Assembly: GCA_025345505.1 (NCBI GenBank)
Contig: JANVCC010000022.1
Span: forward strand, 27,074,375-27,138,374
DNA: 64,000 bases
Direction of reading: 5' to 3'
DNA from: Todiramphus chloris collaris
Taxonomy: Eukaryota > Chordata > Aves > Coraciiformes > Alcedinidae
The position numbers and the translations under genes were made by a program. The notes beneath the pieces are model-generated. The model saw only the letters and a list, made by a program, of their open reading frames with translations. It was not told the DNA's origin and made no database searches. This document shows, piece by piece, positions 13,810-26,324 of the stretch (positions within the stretch are counted from its first letter, which is position 1; every line of letters begins with the position of its first letter).

Positions 13810-16800
13810 TCCTGCTCTCCAGTCTGCCAGTCACTGAGAGGGGAGTCATGGGCATGGAGGATTTAAATACTCTCCATTGCAGTATTTGTGCAAAGCCCAT
13901 GATTTTAAAAAGGCCCCTAAGACACAGGGTTTCAGAAATGTGTGATAGTACTGTAGACACCCTGGTGCTGATACACGGTGGAGTAGGTATATGCTGTGAT
14001 GGGACTCTGAAGTGGATTTCATCTATACAACTCCTCTGTAACTGCTCCTGAGCCACATCCACTCTGATGCTCTGATTTTAGCAAACAGAAAGTCTGTTTG
14101 AACCAGCCTTCCCAGACCTACAACTGTCTGCAGTCTCAGGGAGTTCAGCTCTGCTTTACAGTTGTTATCTCTGACTCTTCCTGTATTGTGGGTTGTTTCA
14201 GCACCAAAGAACCTCAGTTATCCAGTTCTGGGGTTGAGATCCTCTCCCTGTCTCTGTTTAGAGCTGATGAGTGTTTGTTTATATGGCCTCTTTATCAGGA
14301 CACCCACATCTGCAATAAAAGTGACCAAGGTCCCATGATTTTGAACTTCAGCCCGAGCTCCTGAGCTAAAAAGCTTGAGACAAATTAACTGGCATCTCCT
14401 GGTTGTCCTAACTTGCTGCATCACTTGTGCTGAGTATGAGCTTTGTCTGGTCCCTGCTAAGCTCCAGCTGCAGTCTGTAGCCTGCAAGCAAGGGGTGCAG
14501 TCACAGCAAGAGAGACTTCGTGGTCTGTGCCATATAATGGGGGTTTTCTACTACTGATACTGTTACTGTATCTTGCCTGAGTCTTGTCAGATGCTCTGGC
14601 ACATGGAGGAGAGGGGGTTTCATCACCACACATTTCCATATAGATGGCCCTAGTGGACCTTCCTTCCTCCCTGCTGCCTTTCCACTATCGGAACAAGCCA
14701 CGGCATCTGTAAATGCACAGCAGACAAGCTATCATTGTGGCAGTATAACTTTACTTGATGAATTTATAAAAAGAAAAGCCATCCTCCAAAAGACAGTTGA
14801 GGAGGATGGCCAGGGCCTTGGGACAGCAGCAAGGGGAGAACCAGACCTAAGTGGTACTGGGAATGGTCCACTCCAGCCTTCTAGGAAAAATGGCCTCTTG
14901 CTTGTGATGCTGGGTCTGAAAATTAAATTGCTGACTAGTACAGCTCAAGATGTTAATGATAGGTACTAAAGGGACGTGTCAAATATAGCAGTAAAAATAA
15001 ACTGAACTGTTGGAGGCAGGCTTGGGGGAGCTCTCAAAGGAGTGTAGGAAGGCTTTTCCAGCAAGCAAGTCTTCTTTGCAAACCGCTGCAGTAAGACAGA
15101 GATGTCTTCTGCAAGCAAATATCTGCCTTGGATCTGCTCATGCTGGTGCTTGGGAACTTTTGGAGACTGTTGTTGACAAAAAAAAGGAAGATACAGATCA
15201 AGCCTTAAATACTGTAGTAATGACATTATTAATCTGTGTTACATTAGCAGCGGGAGTTTCCACTCACAAGCCTCTGAGCAGAAGCCCTGAAGCAAACAAG
15301 GAAACAAGTTTGTCCCAAGTACAATGTGCAGGTTGTGAAGCAGTGCAAGAGAACAAGAGTGACATGACTGGCAGGCTCTGGTCCCAGCTTGGCCCCTGTC
15401 TAAGGCCATCTCAGATGTCAGACCTAGGCTCCTAAGAAACCTTTTCTAAGGTATTTGGGTTGCAGAGCTTTGTGATTTGTGGAAAATAGGGAACTTGGAG
15501 AAAATCAGTTCAGGAGAATGTGGTGGTCTGCATGTGCACATCTGGGCGGTGTGCCAAAGCACTCGGCCAAGGGAGATGGCAGCAGAGGACAGACAGCTCC
15601 TGAGTAAATGAGGACATTTATTCAGAATGGTCTGGAGGGACAGAGCCCTTTTTCCAGCTTGGGTGGCAAACCATCGCAGAGAGCTGCTTAGGCATTCTCT
15701 GAATTCACTGTAAGCCTGGAGCTCACAAAGCTGCTCCTGTTATCCTGCAGGAGCCTTTAAAGCTTTCTGGTAGCACCAAGTCCTTAGTTCTGCCCTGTTC
15801 AGCACTGGCAGAACATCTGTAGAGCTTTCTACCTGCCTAAAGGTTACATTTCTGATTGACAACCCGGGTGAGCTGCCGATTGTTAAAGGTGCACTTCAGT
15901 ACAGCTCAGCAGTTACCTGGGGCTCAACAGTCATTATCAGCTGAGCAAAGAAGGGCTTGGTTCTAGGTCTCTTCCTGCCATGTGGGATTGTTTGACACTG
16001 TGACCTTGATAGAGCTTGAATATTTGAGCTGGAGATGTGGAGGGAGGTGGCTCTGTCTGCAGACAGGAATTCAGAGAGCTTCGGGGTTTCAGATGTGCCA
16101 GTAAAGGGACTCTGCAACATTGCTGAGACCTTTCTTTGCATCTGTAGCAGTGACCCAAGGAGAATAGGGTCACCCACCAACTCTCCGGTCTGCTGGACAC
16201 GATAGTGGAGAGGGATCAGGAAAATGGGTGATTTTCTAAGGGCTGATATGAAATCTGAAAGTCACAGAGCTGTGACTGAGGTGGGCTTCTGAGGCCATTG
16301 GTGCAGGGATGCATCAGGCCCGGGTCCTGCAGCAGAAATTCATCAGCACATTCCTACCTCTGAACAGGTCTTGGGCCCTTCTGTCTGTGCTCTCACTGGC
16401 TAATATGCTTTATCCTCTGTTTCACCCCTTTTCTTGTCTGTGTGCAAACCTCATACCCTAAGTTGTGTAGTAAAATGGAATTAAAAGATGAAAAATAATG
16501 GCTCTGGTTATTAGTGGCTTGGGCTAGATGTGGAACGCTAAATTGCAGTTCTCAGGGTTGCCAGAGAGGAAATACAACATTTATTACTTACATTTTTCTT
16601 TTTCTTTTTTTTTTTTCTTATTCTGGAAAATATTAAATTCTTCTGCAAGCTGGTTATTTTCCCCAGTGCTCAGCTCTGACCCATTTACCTCCTTGCCAGA
16701 GGGTAATCACACCCCAGTGCCACCTCCTGAACGGAGTCAGGACTGCTGCTGCGTGTGTCACTGTCACTTAGTGCCAGATGCCGAGGGAGAGTCTCTTACC

Positions 16801-19541
16801 CCCTGGCACAGCTGACAGACTCCAGCCTCTTCATTATCACTGCAGTGAAATTCCCAGCAGCCGCTGCCAGCTGAGCGGCATCAGCCAGCATCCCTGCCTG
16901 TGTTTCAGCCTCTCTGTTCCCAGCCGAAGGGAGCAGGGTTTAAGTTTGCACTAGGGTGTAACTTCTCTGCACCCTGAGCCCCATCGCCTTGGACGGTATG
17001 TTTAGTACTCCACCTAAGCCTTCCTGTCTCTGCAGATCAATGGTGCTGATTGTATGTGGCTCCTAGATGTAGAAAACGGCTCCTTCTTCTTTGTCTGTCT
17101 TTAATTGCTACCTTGGAAGGACCTGTTGCCACCACAGGCCTTGCAGTGTGCCAGACAGATGGTGAGCAGCCAGTTCATTACCTCCTCTTGAGAAAGAAAT
17201 GATGCAGAATGATTTGGCTGGCACGGGTGCACACGGGTCAGCGTGAGGGACCTGCAGTAAAACCTTCATACTCAGCACCAGGCTGTGCACTGGGCTCCCG
17301 GCACTCCTGTCCCCTTTGCATTTGGCAGAGTTAGTGGAAGGGGACGCGAGGTCTGGGGAAAGACACAGGGCTGAAAGTGCAACCTCACGCACACACCGAA
17401 ACCCACTCTTCAGTTGCCTCTAGTTCTGGAGCTCTGAACTGATGGCACTGGTTGTGAATTTCTCCTGCATCTGCTTATGGCACTATTGAGAATGAAGCTG
17501 AAGAACTGACAGGAGGACAACATAGCTGCCAATCCCACCCTCAGAACCCAGATTTGAGGTCAATGGGTGCTGGGTGGCATTTGCTCTGTCTTAAGTCAGG
17601 AGAGAAGTTGCACAGATGTGATTCTCCTATGGGTTCCAGCACCACTGCATTTATCCTTAACCTATTGTGACTGGCATCACCAAGCTTCCAACCCCAACAG
17701 GAGGGCTGTTCACTACCTCAGTTTCTTTGTGGCACAAAGGGGCCACTTGTGTGGCTGGACTTGGTGGAGGTGTGGAGCAGGTCAGGCTATGGTGAGTGGG
17801 AACAGGTTGTTGAAGAGGTCACTGGGTGTCTCCAGTGCTCATTATTTGCCTTTGACTGGGCCAGCTGCTGGAGTGGATGGCAGGAAGGGGACTAGGGTTG
17901 GCTGAGCATTAACGAAAGCGTTATCTGAGCCCAGTCCTGGCTCAGCAGGGAATGAGCTCTGTCTTTGTTTAGCAGCTTTATGACCATCTACTCTGTGGCC
18001 AACTATGAAGTAAGTTGGTACCACCCACCTCACTGATGCTGCACATCCCCAACATACAATTTGAGGGCTGCCTGACTTTGCAGGATGTAAGCCAAGGAGC
18101 AAGGCAGACACTTCAGCTCACCTCTGAGCCAAGCCAGGAAATCATACTCCAGTTGCAACCCACAGACCTCAGCTAAGGCTGATGCTGTCATCTGTTCCTT
18201 TCTAAAGGCAGCCCTTTGCAGGGGAGTGCATTCAGGTCAAGGGTTTGGCCATGGAACTGGTAGCAATGCCGGGCATGCTTGGACCAGCACAAGTAACCTG
18301 TTGTCCTTCTTGCCCTTCAATCTGGATTCAAAGTCCTCCCTACCTCCCAAAAAACACTGGTAACTCCTGGCTGGCCTGGGCATTGAAGAGTAGCCCAGCA
18401 ACTGAACTCCCTTCTTGCCCTGTTAAAGAATGGCACAAGGCTTGACAGGTGACCCTGCTGTCCCAGGATCTGTTTGGCAAGCATGCAGGGTGCTGAGGGC
18501 TCACCAGAGATGCCACTTCACAGGGACACTGAATTTGGCCGAATCAAGGCTAAAAATTGTAAATTCCTCTGAATCCTCTGTACCTGCAGGAGGTTGACGT
18601 CCGCGTTTATTTATCCTTCTGCTAGTCCCACTGAGATTTCAAGAGCATGTATCTCACAGATGTAGGTGGCCTATATACTTAGATGCCAGGAGAGACTGTC
18701 ACTTCCCAGCCTGTTTACGTGTTTGGTTTCTGATTTGCAGGAGGGTCAATGGACCATGTCCCCAAGTCTTGTTAAAGAAAGCAATTTCTGCTCTTGTTTT
18801 TTACAGGGCAGTTCTCTCAGCAGTGTAAATCTGAGTGGGGAGGTTTTATGCTGGATTACAGTCCAGGCTTAGCATATTTATACTGTAGGTTATACAAAGC
18901 TGTGCGACATAGTAAATGGATTTGGGAGAGTTATTTTAATTTTTTTCTTCTTCTGAGGAAGAAGCATTGACGTTTATCTTGGAACACAGCCTGAACACGT
19001 CATCATCTAAAGGCAGGTGTCCTGACCACAGCAACTTGTGTTGTTTGTAACAAGTTTCGTGGGACGTGCATTGCCACTGAGAGATCTTACCTAGTGCTGT
19101 GAACCTGTCAGATATCACAGAGTGGCACAGAGCCAGCTCATGGGAGGCCTCCAAAGGAAATCTTGGCTCTCTGAGACTTATCATGGTAGTAGGATGCCCT
19201 GGCTGAGGATGCTGCCCAGCCACTGTTTGAGGTAGTAACTGAATGTCCTGGTTTTTGATGGCCATCACAGACCTACTGTCATGGGGATTTTTTTTTGGTG
19301 TCTTGCCCCCAGTCTGTCCTGCCTCCCTCAGGTCTCTGTGCTTTCCTGGTGAGATGCAGGATTCCTCTCCATTGTCTCTTCTGTGATGCTGTCAGGAAAC
19401 ATGGGACCATGCACTTGTGGACAACTGCTGTGCTCCACCCCAGATGTGGACCAGGCAAAAACACCTATGCCCATAGATGCTCTTTGAGATCTTCAAAACC
19501 ACCACAGTGATGTAAAACAGCAATGTGCCCCAAATAACTAA

Positions 19542-19608
19542 TCTCCTCTCTTTTTCCTTCCTCCCTTCCCCTTGTCCCTTCTCCTCTCCCCATTGCCTCC
19601 CCTTGCAG
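19542..19608 (+). promoter_or_regulatory. MARCHF4: extended polypyrimidine tract and 3' splice site of exon 3
   Basis: About 65 bp of nearly pure C/T with few purines ends in CCTTGCAG and leads directly into the exon 3 codon TGG. The tract is longer than a usual U2AF binding tract and may offer several sites for pyrimidine-tract binding proteins. No alternative AG with an open frame into the exon stands out. Confidence 0.7.
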
Positions 19609-19801
19609 TGGCAGGCCATCTCTCTGACAGTCATTGAGAAGGTTCAGATAGCAGCAGCAATCCTGGGTTCCCTCTTCCTCATCGCCAGTATCTCGTGGCT
19701 CATCTGGTCGACCTTCAGTCCTTCGGCCAAATGGCAGCGCCAGGACCTGCTCTTCCAGATCTGCTATGGAATGTACGGCTTCATGGACATTGTCTGTATA
19801 G
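19609..19801 (+). CDS. MARCHF4: MARCHF4 coding exon 3: membrane segments
   Basis: This is a 193-bp exon (64 codons plus one base; phase 0 in, phase 1 out). It begins [13 protein letters not shown], the stretch after the RING finger. The first hydrophobic segment covers about residues 12-36 of the exon ([20 protein letters not shown] and on to IWSTF). A short polar loop ([13 protein letters not shown]) follows, then the start of the second segment ([15 protein letters not shown]), which is completed in exon 4. This is the two-pass hairpin of the MARCH4/9/11 group, with both termini in the cytosol. The acceptor is TTGCAG at 19603-19608. The donor is ATAG|GTGGGT at 19802; the split glycine codon is G at 19801 plus GT from exon 4. 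The isoleucine-alanine run (QIAAAILG) agrees with MARCHF4. No break is seen. Confidence 0.95.
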
Positions 19802-21370
19802 GTGGGTGATCATATCTCACAGCACTGCCAGGGTCACGTGCTCCCTCACCCGTGGAGAGGAGTGGGAGCATGGAGAGCCAGCTGGTAAAGCTCAGCTCAA
19901 ATTGAGCCTCCCCGGCTTTTCCTCCTCTTTGCTTTTGTGGCACTTTTTTTCACAGTCCTCTCTGCTTGTCTGGGCAGCCCCAACATGTCTCCTTGCCTGA
20001 GCTGGCAGAGGGACCTGCAGCAGCCCAAGAGAGAAACTAATCTCTTTTCAGAGCAAAAAGGGGGTGGGGAGGTCTGGGGGAGGCTGGGGAGTTTAAGGGT
20101 TTTGGGAAACTCCATCCTTTCTGGAACAGCTAATTTAGGGACTGCCCCTTGATTGGGTACAGAAGGGTCTCTTCACATGCAACTCCTTGGCTCTCCAGCC
20201 CAGCCTCTCTGCTGGGCAGGAGTGGCTGCCCCTTCTTTGGCCCATCCTGGAGCTGCAAGTCCCAACCAGCCCAGGTCCTGGCCCAGCCTGGTGCCCTTCT
20301 CAAGTACAGAGCAGCTCTGAGGACAAAGCTGCCCCACACTGAACAAGCCCCTTGAAATGCCAGGCCAGGTCAAGCCAGCGAAAGGGGCTGATGCTGGCAG
20401 CCTGGCCCCAGCAGGTTCTCCCTGAGACCTTGAGCTGTAGCCCCAGTGCAGGTCTGCAGGATGGAGGCATGTGGCCAACAGTACCTATGGGCAGTGCCAC
20501 TCACCAACAAGGCCACTGAAAGTGGTGGTTACCAAAAGAGTGCAATGAACACCAACCACAGCCAAGCATGCTCCTGAGCAGTGGTCACCCAAGCACAGGC
20601 CACGAGATAACACCAGCTCAAGTGACCCTGCCAGGAAGCCAAGAGGGTCCCAGAGAGCTCTTTACATCTAGGTCCTTCCATCATTGGTTCAAAGGCATAA
20701 GGAGCCTCCCTGAAACTCAGTGGGACAAGTCAATCCTCTTGATTTGGTGGATATGTGTGTGGGTAGAGCCACTCCACAGGGACTGAGCACAGCTGCCAGT
20801 TCAGCCCTCAGGAGGAGCAGGACAGACTATATCACAAAGCAGCAGTTGCTGAAATTGGGGTATAGAAGTAAAAGAAACCCAGCAGGGACAGAGGTCTGGA
20901 CCACACACCCAGGTATCTGTGTTCAGATGGCTCTTGATTTCAGCACAGGACTTGGCTCTGCCAAACCAGGCCAGTTCCTCCCACTGTTGCCACCACTGTG
21001 CTGATGAGATGTGAGCTTGGCCCGCAGAGATCATCTTGCTCCCTTATGAAATGCTGGTGGAGCTACCACATCTCTCCAGGAACAAAGGGCGGCAAAGGGG
21101 GTGAAAGAGAGATGAGCAGCACCCTCATGTCGGCACAATAGCCACTGGTGACATCCTATTGCTGGTGAAAAAAAATTATCCCTATGTCTGTGTGGTGTGT
21201 GTTTGTGTTGCCTTGTTGACAGAGGACAGAAGTGGAGAATCCTGGCCTGGGCAGATATCAGTAACATGATTAACTGGCTTTGATAAAGCTTCAAGAGCTG
21301 AGGGGAACTGATTATCTCAACTGTCAATAGGAACTAAATCCTCCTACATGGCAGAGAACAAACCACACCA

Positions 21371-21381
21371 CTTTCTTTCTC

Positions 21382-21431
<50 letters not shown>

Positions 21432-21590
21432 TTCCTTCCTTCCTTCCTTCCTTCCTTCCTTCCTTCCTTCCTTNNNNNNNNNNTCCTTCCTTCCTTCCTT
21501 CCTTCCTTCCTTCCTTCCTTCCTTCCTTCCCCTTCCCTTCCCTTTTCCTTCCCTTTTCTTTCTCTCTTTCTTTCTCTCTCTCTTTCTTAT
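21371..21590 (+). repeat. (TTTC)n / (TTCC)n polypyrimidine microsatellite
   Basis: A pure pyrimidine array begins as TTTC tetramers (about 21371-21428), changes to TTCC tetramers on both sides of a run of Ns, then decays to CCCTT and CTTT variants. The other strand reads as a GGAA/GAAA polypurine tract. Peptides translated from it (poly-FLPS, poly-KE) are artefacts. Confidence 0.97.
21474..21483. other. assembly gap (10 N)
   Basis: Ten undetermined bases lie inside the TTCC array. A run of exactly 10 looks like a placeholder, so the true length of the array is not known. Confidence 0.95.
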
Positions 21591-24432
21591 TAATTTTTTA
21601 AGGGTTTGGCCTCTATTTCTCTTTTCCACCTTCTCTGAGGGAAAGAAAAGCCCATTTACATCTCCCCTGATGTCACCATTAAGCTTAATGCCCTAAGCTG
21701 GGAGCTTTGATTTTTTGCAGATGAAGTCATGTCTCAGGGCAGTGCTTTGTCTCATGGTCCTCCCTGTGTGGGTGGTAGTTCTGATAGGCCGAACATGCTG
21801 GCTTTCCCACAAACTCAAAAACAAGTGGGAAGCATTACGGATGCAGTGAGTTAACATGTCTTTATGTGGCTTCTCTCACCCAGCATCTCAGAGACTACCC
21901 AGAGATGTCTGCACTTGTGCCATGTGTAGCATGTCTTCTTGTGCTTCTAAGCTGCCCACCCATGCTCAACCAGGAGAGGTGGTGTTCTGGACCATGTGAG
22001 CTTTGTATACATTTCCCTAGCTAAGCTCATATTTGCATGCAACCAGCCCTCTGTCCCTGCCACGCTCCAGTATAGGATTTGCTTGGTTTTTGCATCAAAA
22101 CTCTTTGCAATCCCAGCTGCTGCTGCTCCTGGTCTGCAGTGGAGCAGAAGGGAGCTCTGAGCAGTGCTAGGTGAGATATGGCATTCACTCTCCTCCCCAC
22201 TTCCTCTTCCTCTTCTTTCTCTGCCCATGTTGAACCAAGTGACAAATGACTTCTTCATGGGGAGCTGTGACTCCTTGACTGTCGATATGGTCAGGTCTCT
22301 CCTCTGAGTGACTTCTCTCCAGCCCTGCTGATGTCAGGGGGCTGCACTAGTGCTATCCAAAAGGCTGGTCTGTCCCATGGAGAGGCCAGGCCATCAGAAG
22401 GGGCTGATCAAAGGGAATTCTGCAACTGGGTTTAATTCCTCATTCATTATAGCTTTGCTCGACTGTGATGGATGCAGCCATGACAGCTGCCTAGAAGATT
22501 CACAACAAGTTCCTCAGTGTGGAACAACTATTCTCCCCATGTCCTTCTCTCAAATCTTGCCTAGCACATGGTTTTTGATCACAGCCAGGCAAAGCCGGCT
22601 CCACAGAGTCAGAATTCTGCTCCTGACTGCCAGCATGGCCCAAAGCTCTTGTTACTCCTCCCTGGGCTTTAGTTCCACTTCTGCAAGTTTGGGATAAAAC
22701 CTCTCATGGATAATTGCAGTGACAACAGTTCTTAAAATACCAGGGTGCTGGCTCTGCATTGGCATGTCTTCTCCTCTGCAGCCCAGCTCTTTTCCCCTTT
22801 TGCTTTCCAGCCTGTGGGTAGGTAGGAAAGATTTAGGAACTAAGAAATGCTCAGTGATAGGGAAAGAGCAGGATGTTAACAGCATTCAGTTCTGCCACAC
22901 TTGGTTTTTTTGAGCTATGTAATACAGACACTGTGCAATGTTTGGTAATAGGCTGGGCAGCCTTAGCTAGCAGAATGTTATACTGTAGGTGCTACGCTAA
23001 TTGTATTTATTCCAATTGTTCCTTCCTCCAGTTTGACCCCAAGTTTTGCTTTCAGTGTCAGAGAAGCAGAGGTTTGAAAGACAAGGTATTTACTAAAAAG
23101 TAGATGTGCTGAAACAGAGATCCTCTGCAGTTCCTGACAGTTTCCACTCGGTTGTCCCTGGATGTCTCATGTCCACTGAGTAGCCAGTGACACTTGTCCA
23201 TGAGGCCACTTTATACATCCTGTCACTGAACATGCTCAGCAGGACACTTCCTTTGGCACTGTAGAGTCTCAAAGCTGGAGAAGACACCAAATCTGCAGAG
23301 ATCCTGACTATCATCAGGCAGGGAATGCACACCTAGTCAGCAACTGCCCAGCTGTTTTGTGTGATCCCCTCTCTATCAAGTCATTAAGGGATTTAGGCAG
23401 CAATTTGCCAAGACAGAGATATCTGTGGCAATTTGCATGGGCAACCTCATGGCAGCACTGGTCTTTCCAATGTGGAGACTAAGATGAAGGCACAAGTACT
23501 CACTTGCATGTATAGCTCCCTGAGCACAGATTATCTTTAGCTGTACTTCGTCTGATATAGTCAGATCATCTCAAAGCTGAGCTCTCAAAATATGGCTGTT
23601 AACTCAAAGACTATTGATCAGTGCATCAAAATCCAGGGGCCTTGGGTTTGACCCTCAGCTACTCACATTCAATAATACACTAGTTCTCTTTAGACTTTGC
23701 TAGATCCTAGCATACTCCACAAAAAAACAGTTGTTAAGAGACAAATACCATTTGCTATCCCTTCACCCACCATGGAAATAAAAACACAATCAAAGTAAAA
23801 TGAATCTGCTCCTCACAACCAGCAGGACAGATGGTATGGCCGCAAGTACCAGAAGCTATGCCCATTTGGGCAAGATGTACAAGATGGTCTTTCAACATTG
23901 TTCTGCCCCTTGCTCCCAGACATCTAACAGGAGGGCAGGACACACTGGAAAGAATTGCTTGGGATTAATGGGAGTGGGGGGATTTTTAAGAACCTGTTAG
24001 AAAACATATGTCAGGAACAGGTTGCAGAAGGATGATCCCAGTTTGTGAAGGAGGAACAGACTAAATGCTTCTTGATATCCAGCCAGCACCGATGTCTTTG
24101 ATTCTGATCTCTCTCTTTCATGCGTGCTATCTCTGGTCCTGTCTATAGGACAGATACAAGAGTTGGATTAAACTAGAAGCTGGTAGTGCTGCCAGCATAG
24201 GTTGCTCTGCTGTGAAGCCATCTACAACACAGACAGTTGAGATCAGCAACCAGGAAGTGAATGAAAAGCGATATGGGGACTGTTCATTTGATTAACTGCT
24301 TTCTCCGTGGGTCCATGAGAGGTAAATCCAGAAAGCTGGCACAGAGAGGGATTAGCAGAAACGTGGTTATCAAAATGCAGAGATAAATGGAGTGAGCTTT
24401 CATAGGCCTGAGTTACTGAGTAGGGAGAGTAG

Positions 24433-24450
24433 CAGCTCAGAGCTGAGCTG
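24433..24450. repeat. short inverted repeat
   Basis: CAGCTCAG and CTGAGCTG are perfect 8-bp inverted arms around a 2-bp spacer in intron 3. It sits in a stretch (about 24280-24550) with TTAATTAA and many short conserved-looking motifs, but no function is evident. Confidence 0.6.
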
Positions 24451-26306
24451 TAAATCCTGAGAGATACCTGCCTGTTAATTAAATGACAGTCCTTGGAGGG
24501 GGAAGGAGGGCTTTGCCTCTCTCGCTGTCAAAGTGCAATTAGGGAAAGTCTGTTCGTAGATTAAGATGTCATTTGGGGTCAGAGGGACATGAAACCATCT
24601 CCTTTTAAACAAGGAGGAGCTCTGCCAGCTAATGAGAGCGTGTCACAGTCCAGGCTCAGGCATCACCAGATTGGATCCCAAGGAAGGCCATTAGCAGGCT
24701 GTGTGTGCAGGGCTGTCACTGTTACGGTTTGTGTGTGTCATCCTGCTTGTGCTCACACAGGGGTATCCCTGTCGTTGGCATGCTGGAGGGTTTATCCCCA
24801 GCGATGCAAAAGCAATCTGCCTCTCTTTGGATCACTGTCTGGTGGGGACTGTTGCTTTGCCCATGCCCACCCAGTCCTTGCTCTCTGACTTGCCTTGGTG
24901 CTCATGGCCGCACACTTTCACAGGCACTAAATCCTCATGCTCTTTGAGGTTTTCCTTGGCAGCCAGTTCCCGAGGGTATTTGCCTTCACAACACTGACTG
25001 CACTGCAGTTCAACAGTTTAAGAGACAGGCAAAGCAGGACCATTCATCCTGCCAACGATTTTTGTTGGCACACCATGGCAATCCATTACAGATCAGGAAG
25101 TGTGTGCCCACCATTTTTAATCCCAGCTGCCAGCAAGAATAATCAAAAGCATCCAGTATGTCTGATGGCATCTTAGCACAACCATAGGTAATAACATAAG
25201 AAATCAATAGCCAATTAAAACTGATCCACAGCATTTGATCTTTCATACTGCAATGGGAACAATAATTAATGAGCTTCTTTGAGACAGTCTCAATTCAAAC
25301 TTCCTGCCAAGACTAATGTGGTTTTGTTTTAAATGAGCTTTGCTTCCTAGTGGAAATGCCAGGCTGAGATAGCCTCAGGGTCTTTTCTAGCCAGGTCACT
25401 TGGGCCCTCAGCAATCAAAGGATTTAGGAGTCAAAGTCCCAATAAAATAAAGAGAAACTGAGAAATTGTCTTCAGGGTTTTCATCTGTATTGATCTGATT
25501 CTCAAAAGGAAAGCAGGTGTTTTCATTCAGGTCTTTGTAGCCCCCCAAGGTACAAAGCAGGAAGAATTGCTACAGCAGTAGGAATAAATTCTGGGGAAGG
25601 ACCAAGCCCATGTGTTGGCTTGATGACACCGTAAAGGCAGAGCACAAGACAGAGAAGTTCATCACATGTCTTCAGAGGGTAAACCTGAGACCAACCCAGA
25701 TAACAAACATGCGTGACTTCAACACACCTGGAAGAGACCCATGAGAGTATGTAGAAGTCTTCCGTGCTCTTCAACTTAATGGATGCTGCTTGCCACACTG
25801 TCCATGCACTTCTTGCCCAGTTTGGCTGAAGACTGGAGCTACCAAAAGCTAACTGGAGTGAGCAGATCAAGGTCCTATCGTCAGAACAGGACGTTGGGAT
25901 AAAGTCAGGCAGCCAGTTCACGGTTTTTGCATTGGGAATCCTGGTTTGTATACATTCAACCACAATATGCATGCTCCAAAAATCACTGAGCAAGTCATTG
26001 ATTTATCAGCTGTAAAGGGGGATGTGGAGACAGGAACCATCCCCACAGGACGCATTGTGGTGCTCTTGATCCAGCTGAGCAGGGACTGTCCCTCGAGAGC
26101 AGTTACTGAGGGCCCTGTACGTCGTCCAGCAGCAGGAGAAGCGGCACTGCACAGCTGATCTGCCAACCGACTTCTTGGCCGCTCTCCAGGAACAGTGAAT
26201 GCTCAGCAAAGCCAAGACATGCCACCCCTCTGTTCCTGAAAGATAGGACCTATTTTTATCTAATGCTGCATTGATTATTCAATAAGAGAGCAGAGTGGGC
26301 CCGCCA

Positions 26307-26324
26307 GCGTGCGTGCGTGCGTGC
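26307..26324 (+). repeat. (GCGT)n microsatellite
   Basis: Four tandem GCGT units plus a partial one, inside a locally CpG-rich stretch of intron 3 (CGs also near 26301, 26330 and 26359). Confidence 0.9.

Larger units (their letters stand above)
11123..19608 (+). other. MARCHF4: MARCHF4 intron 2
   Basis: This 8,486-bp intron runs from GTAAAG after exon 2 to CCTTGCAG before exon 3. It contains an 18-G run (11698-11715) and a CCAT microsatellite (13781-13809). It finishes in a long pyrimidine-rich stretch (about 19542-19606) directly before exon 3. No exon, RNA gene or transposon could be recognised inside it, and its open frames look like chance frames. Confidence 0.85.

Noticed and set aside
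21324-21629. Open frames on both strands with poly-KE and poly-FLPS peptides
   Set aside because: They translate the TTTC/TTCC microsatellite and run through the assembly gap.
25523-26215. Overlapping - strand frames suggesting a retrocopy
   Set aside because: No family recognised, no poly-A tail and no flanking duplication.
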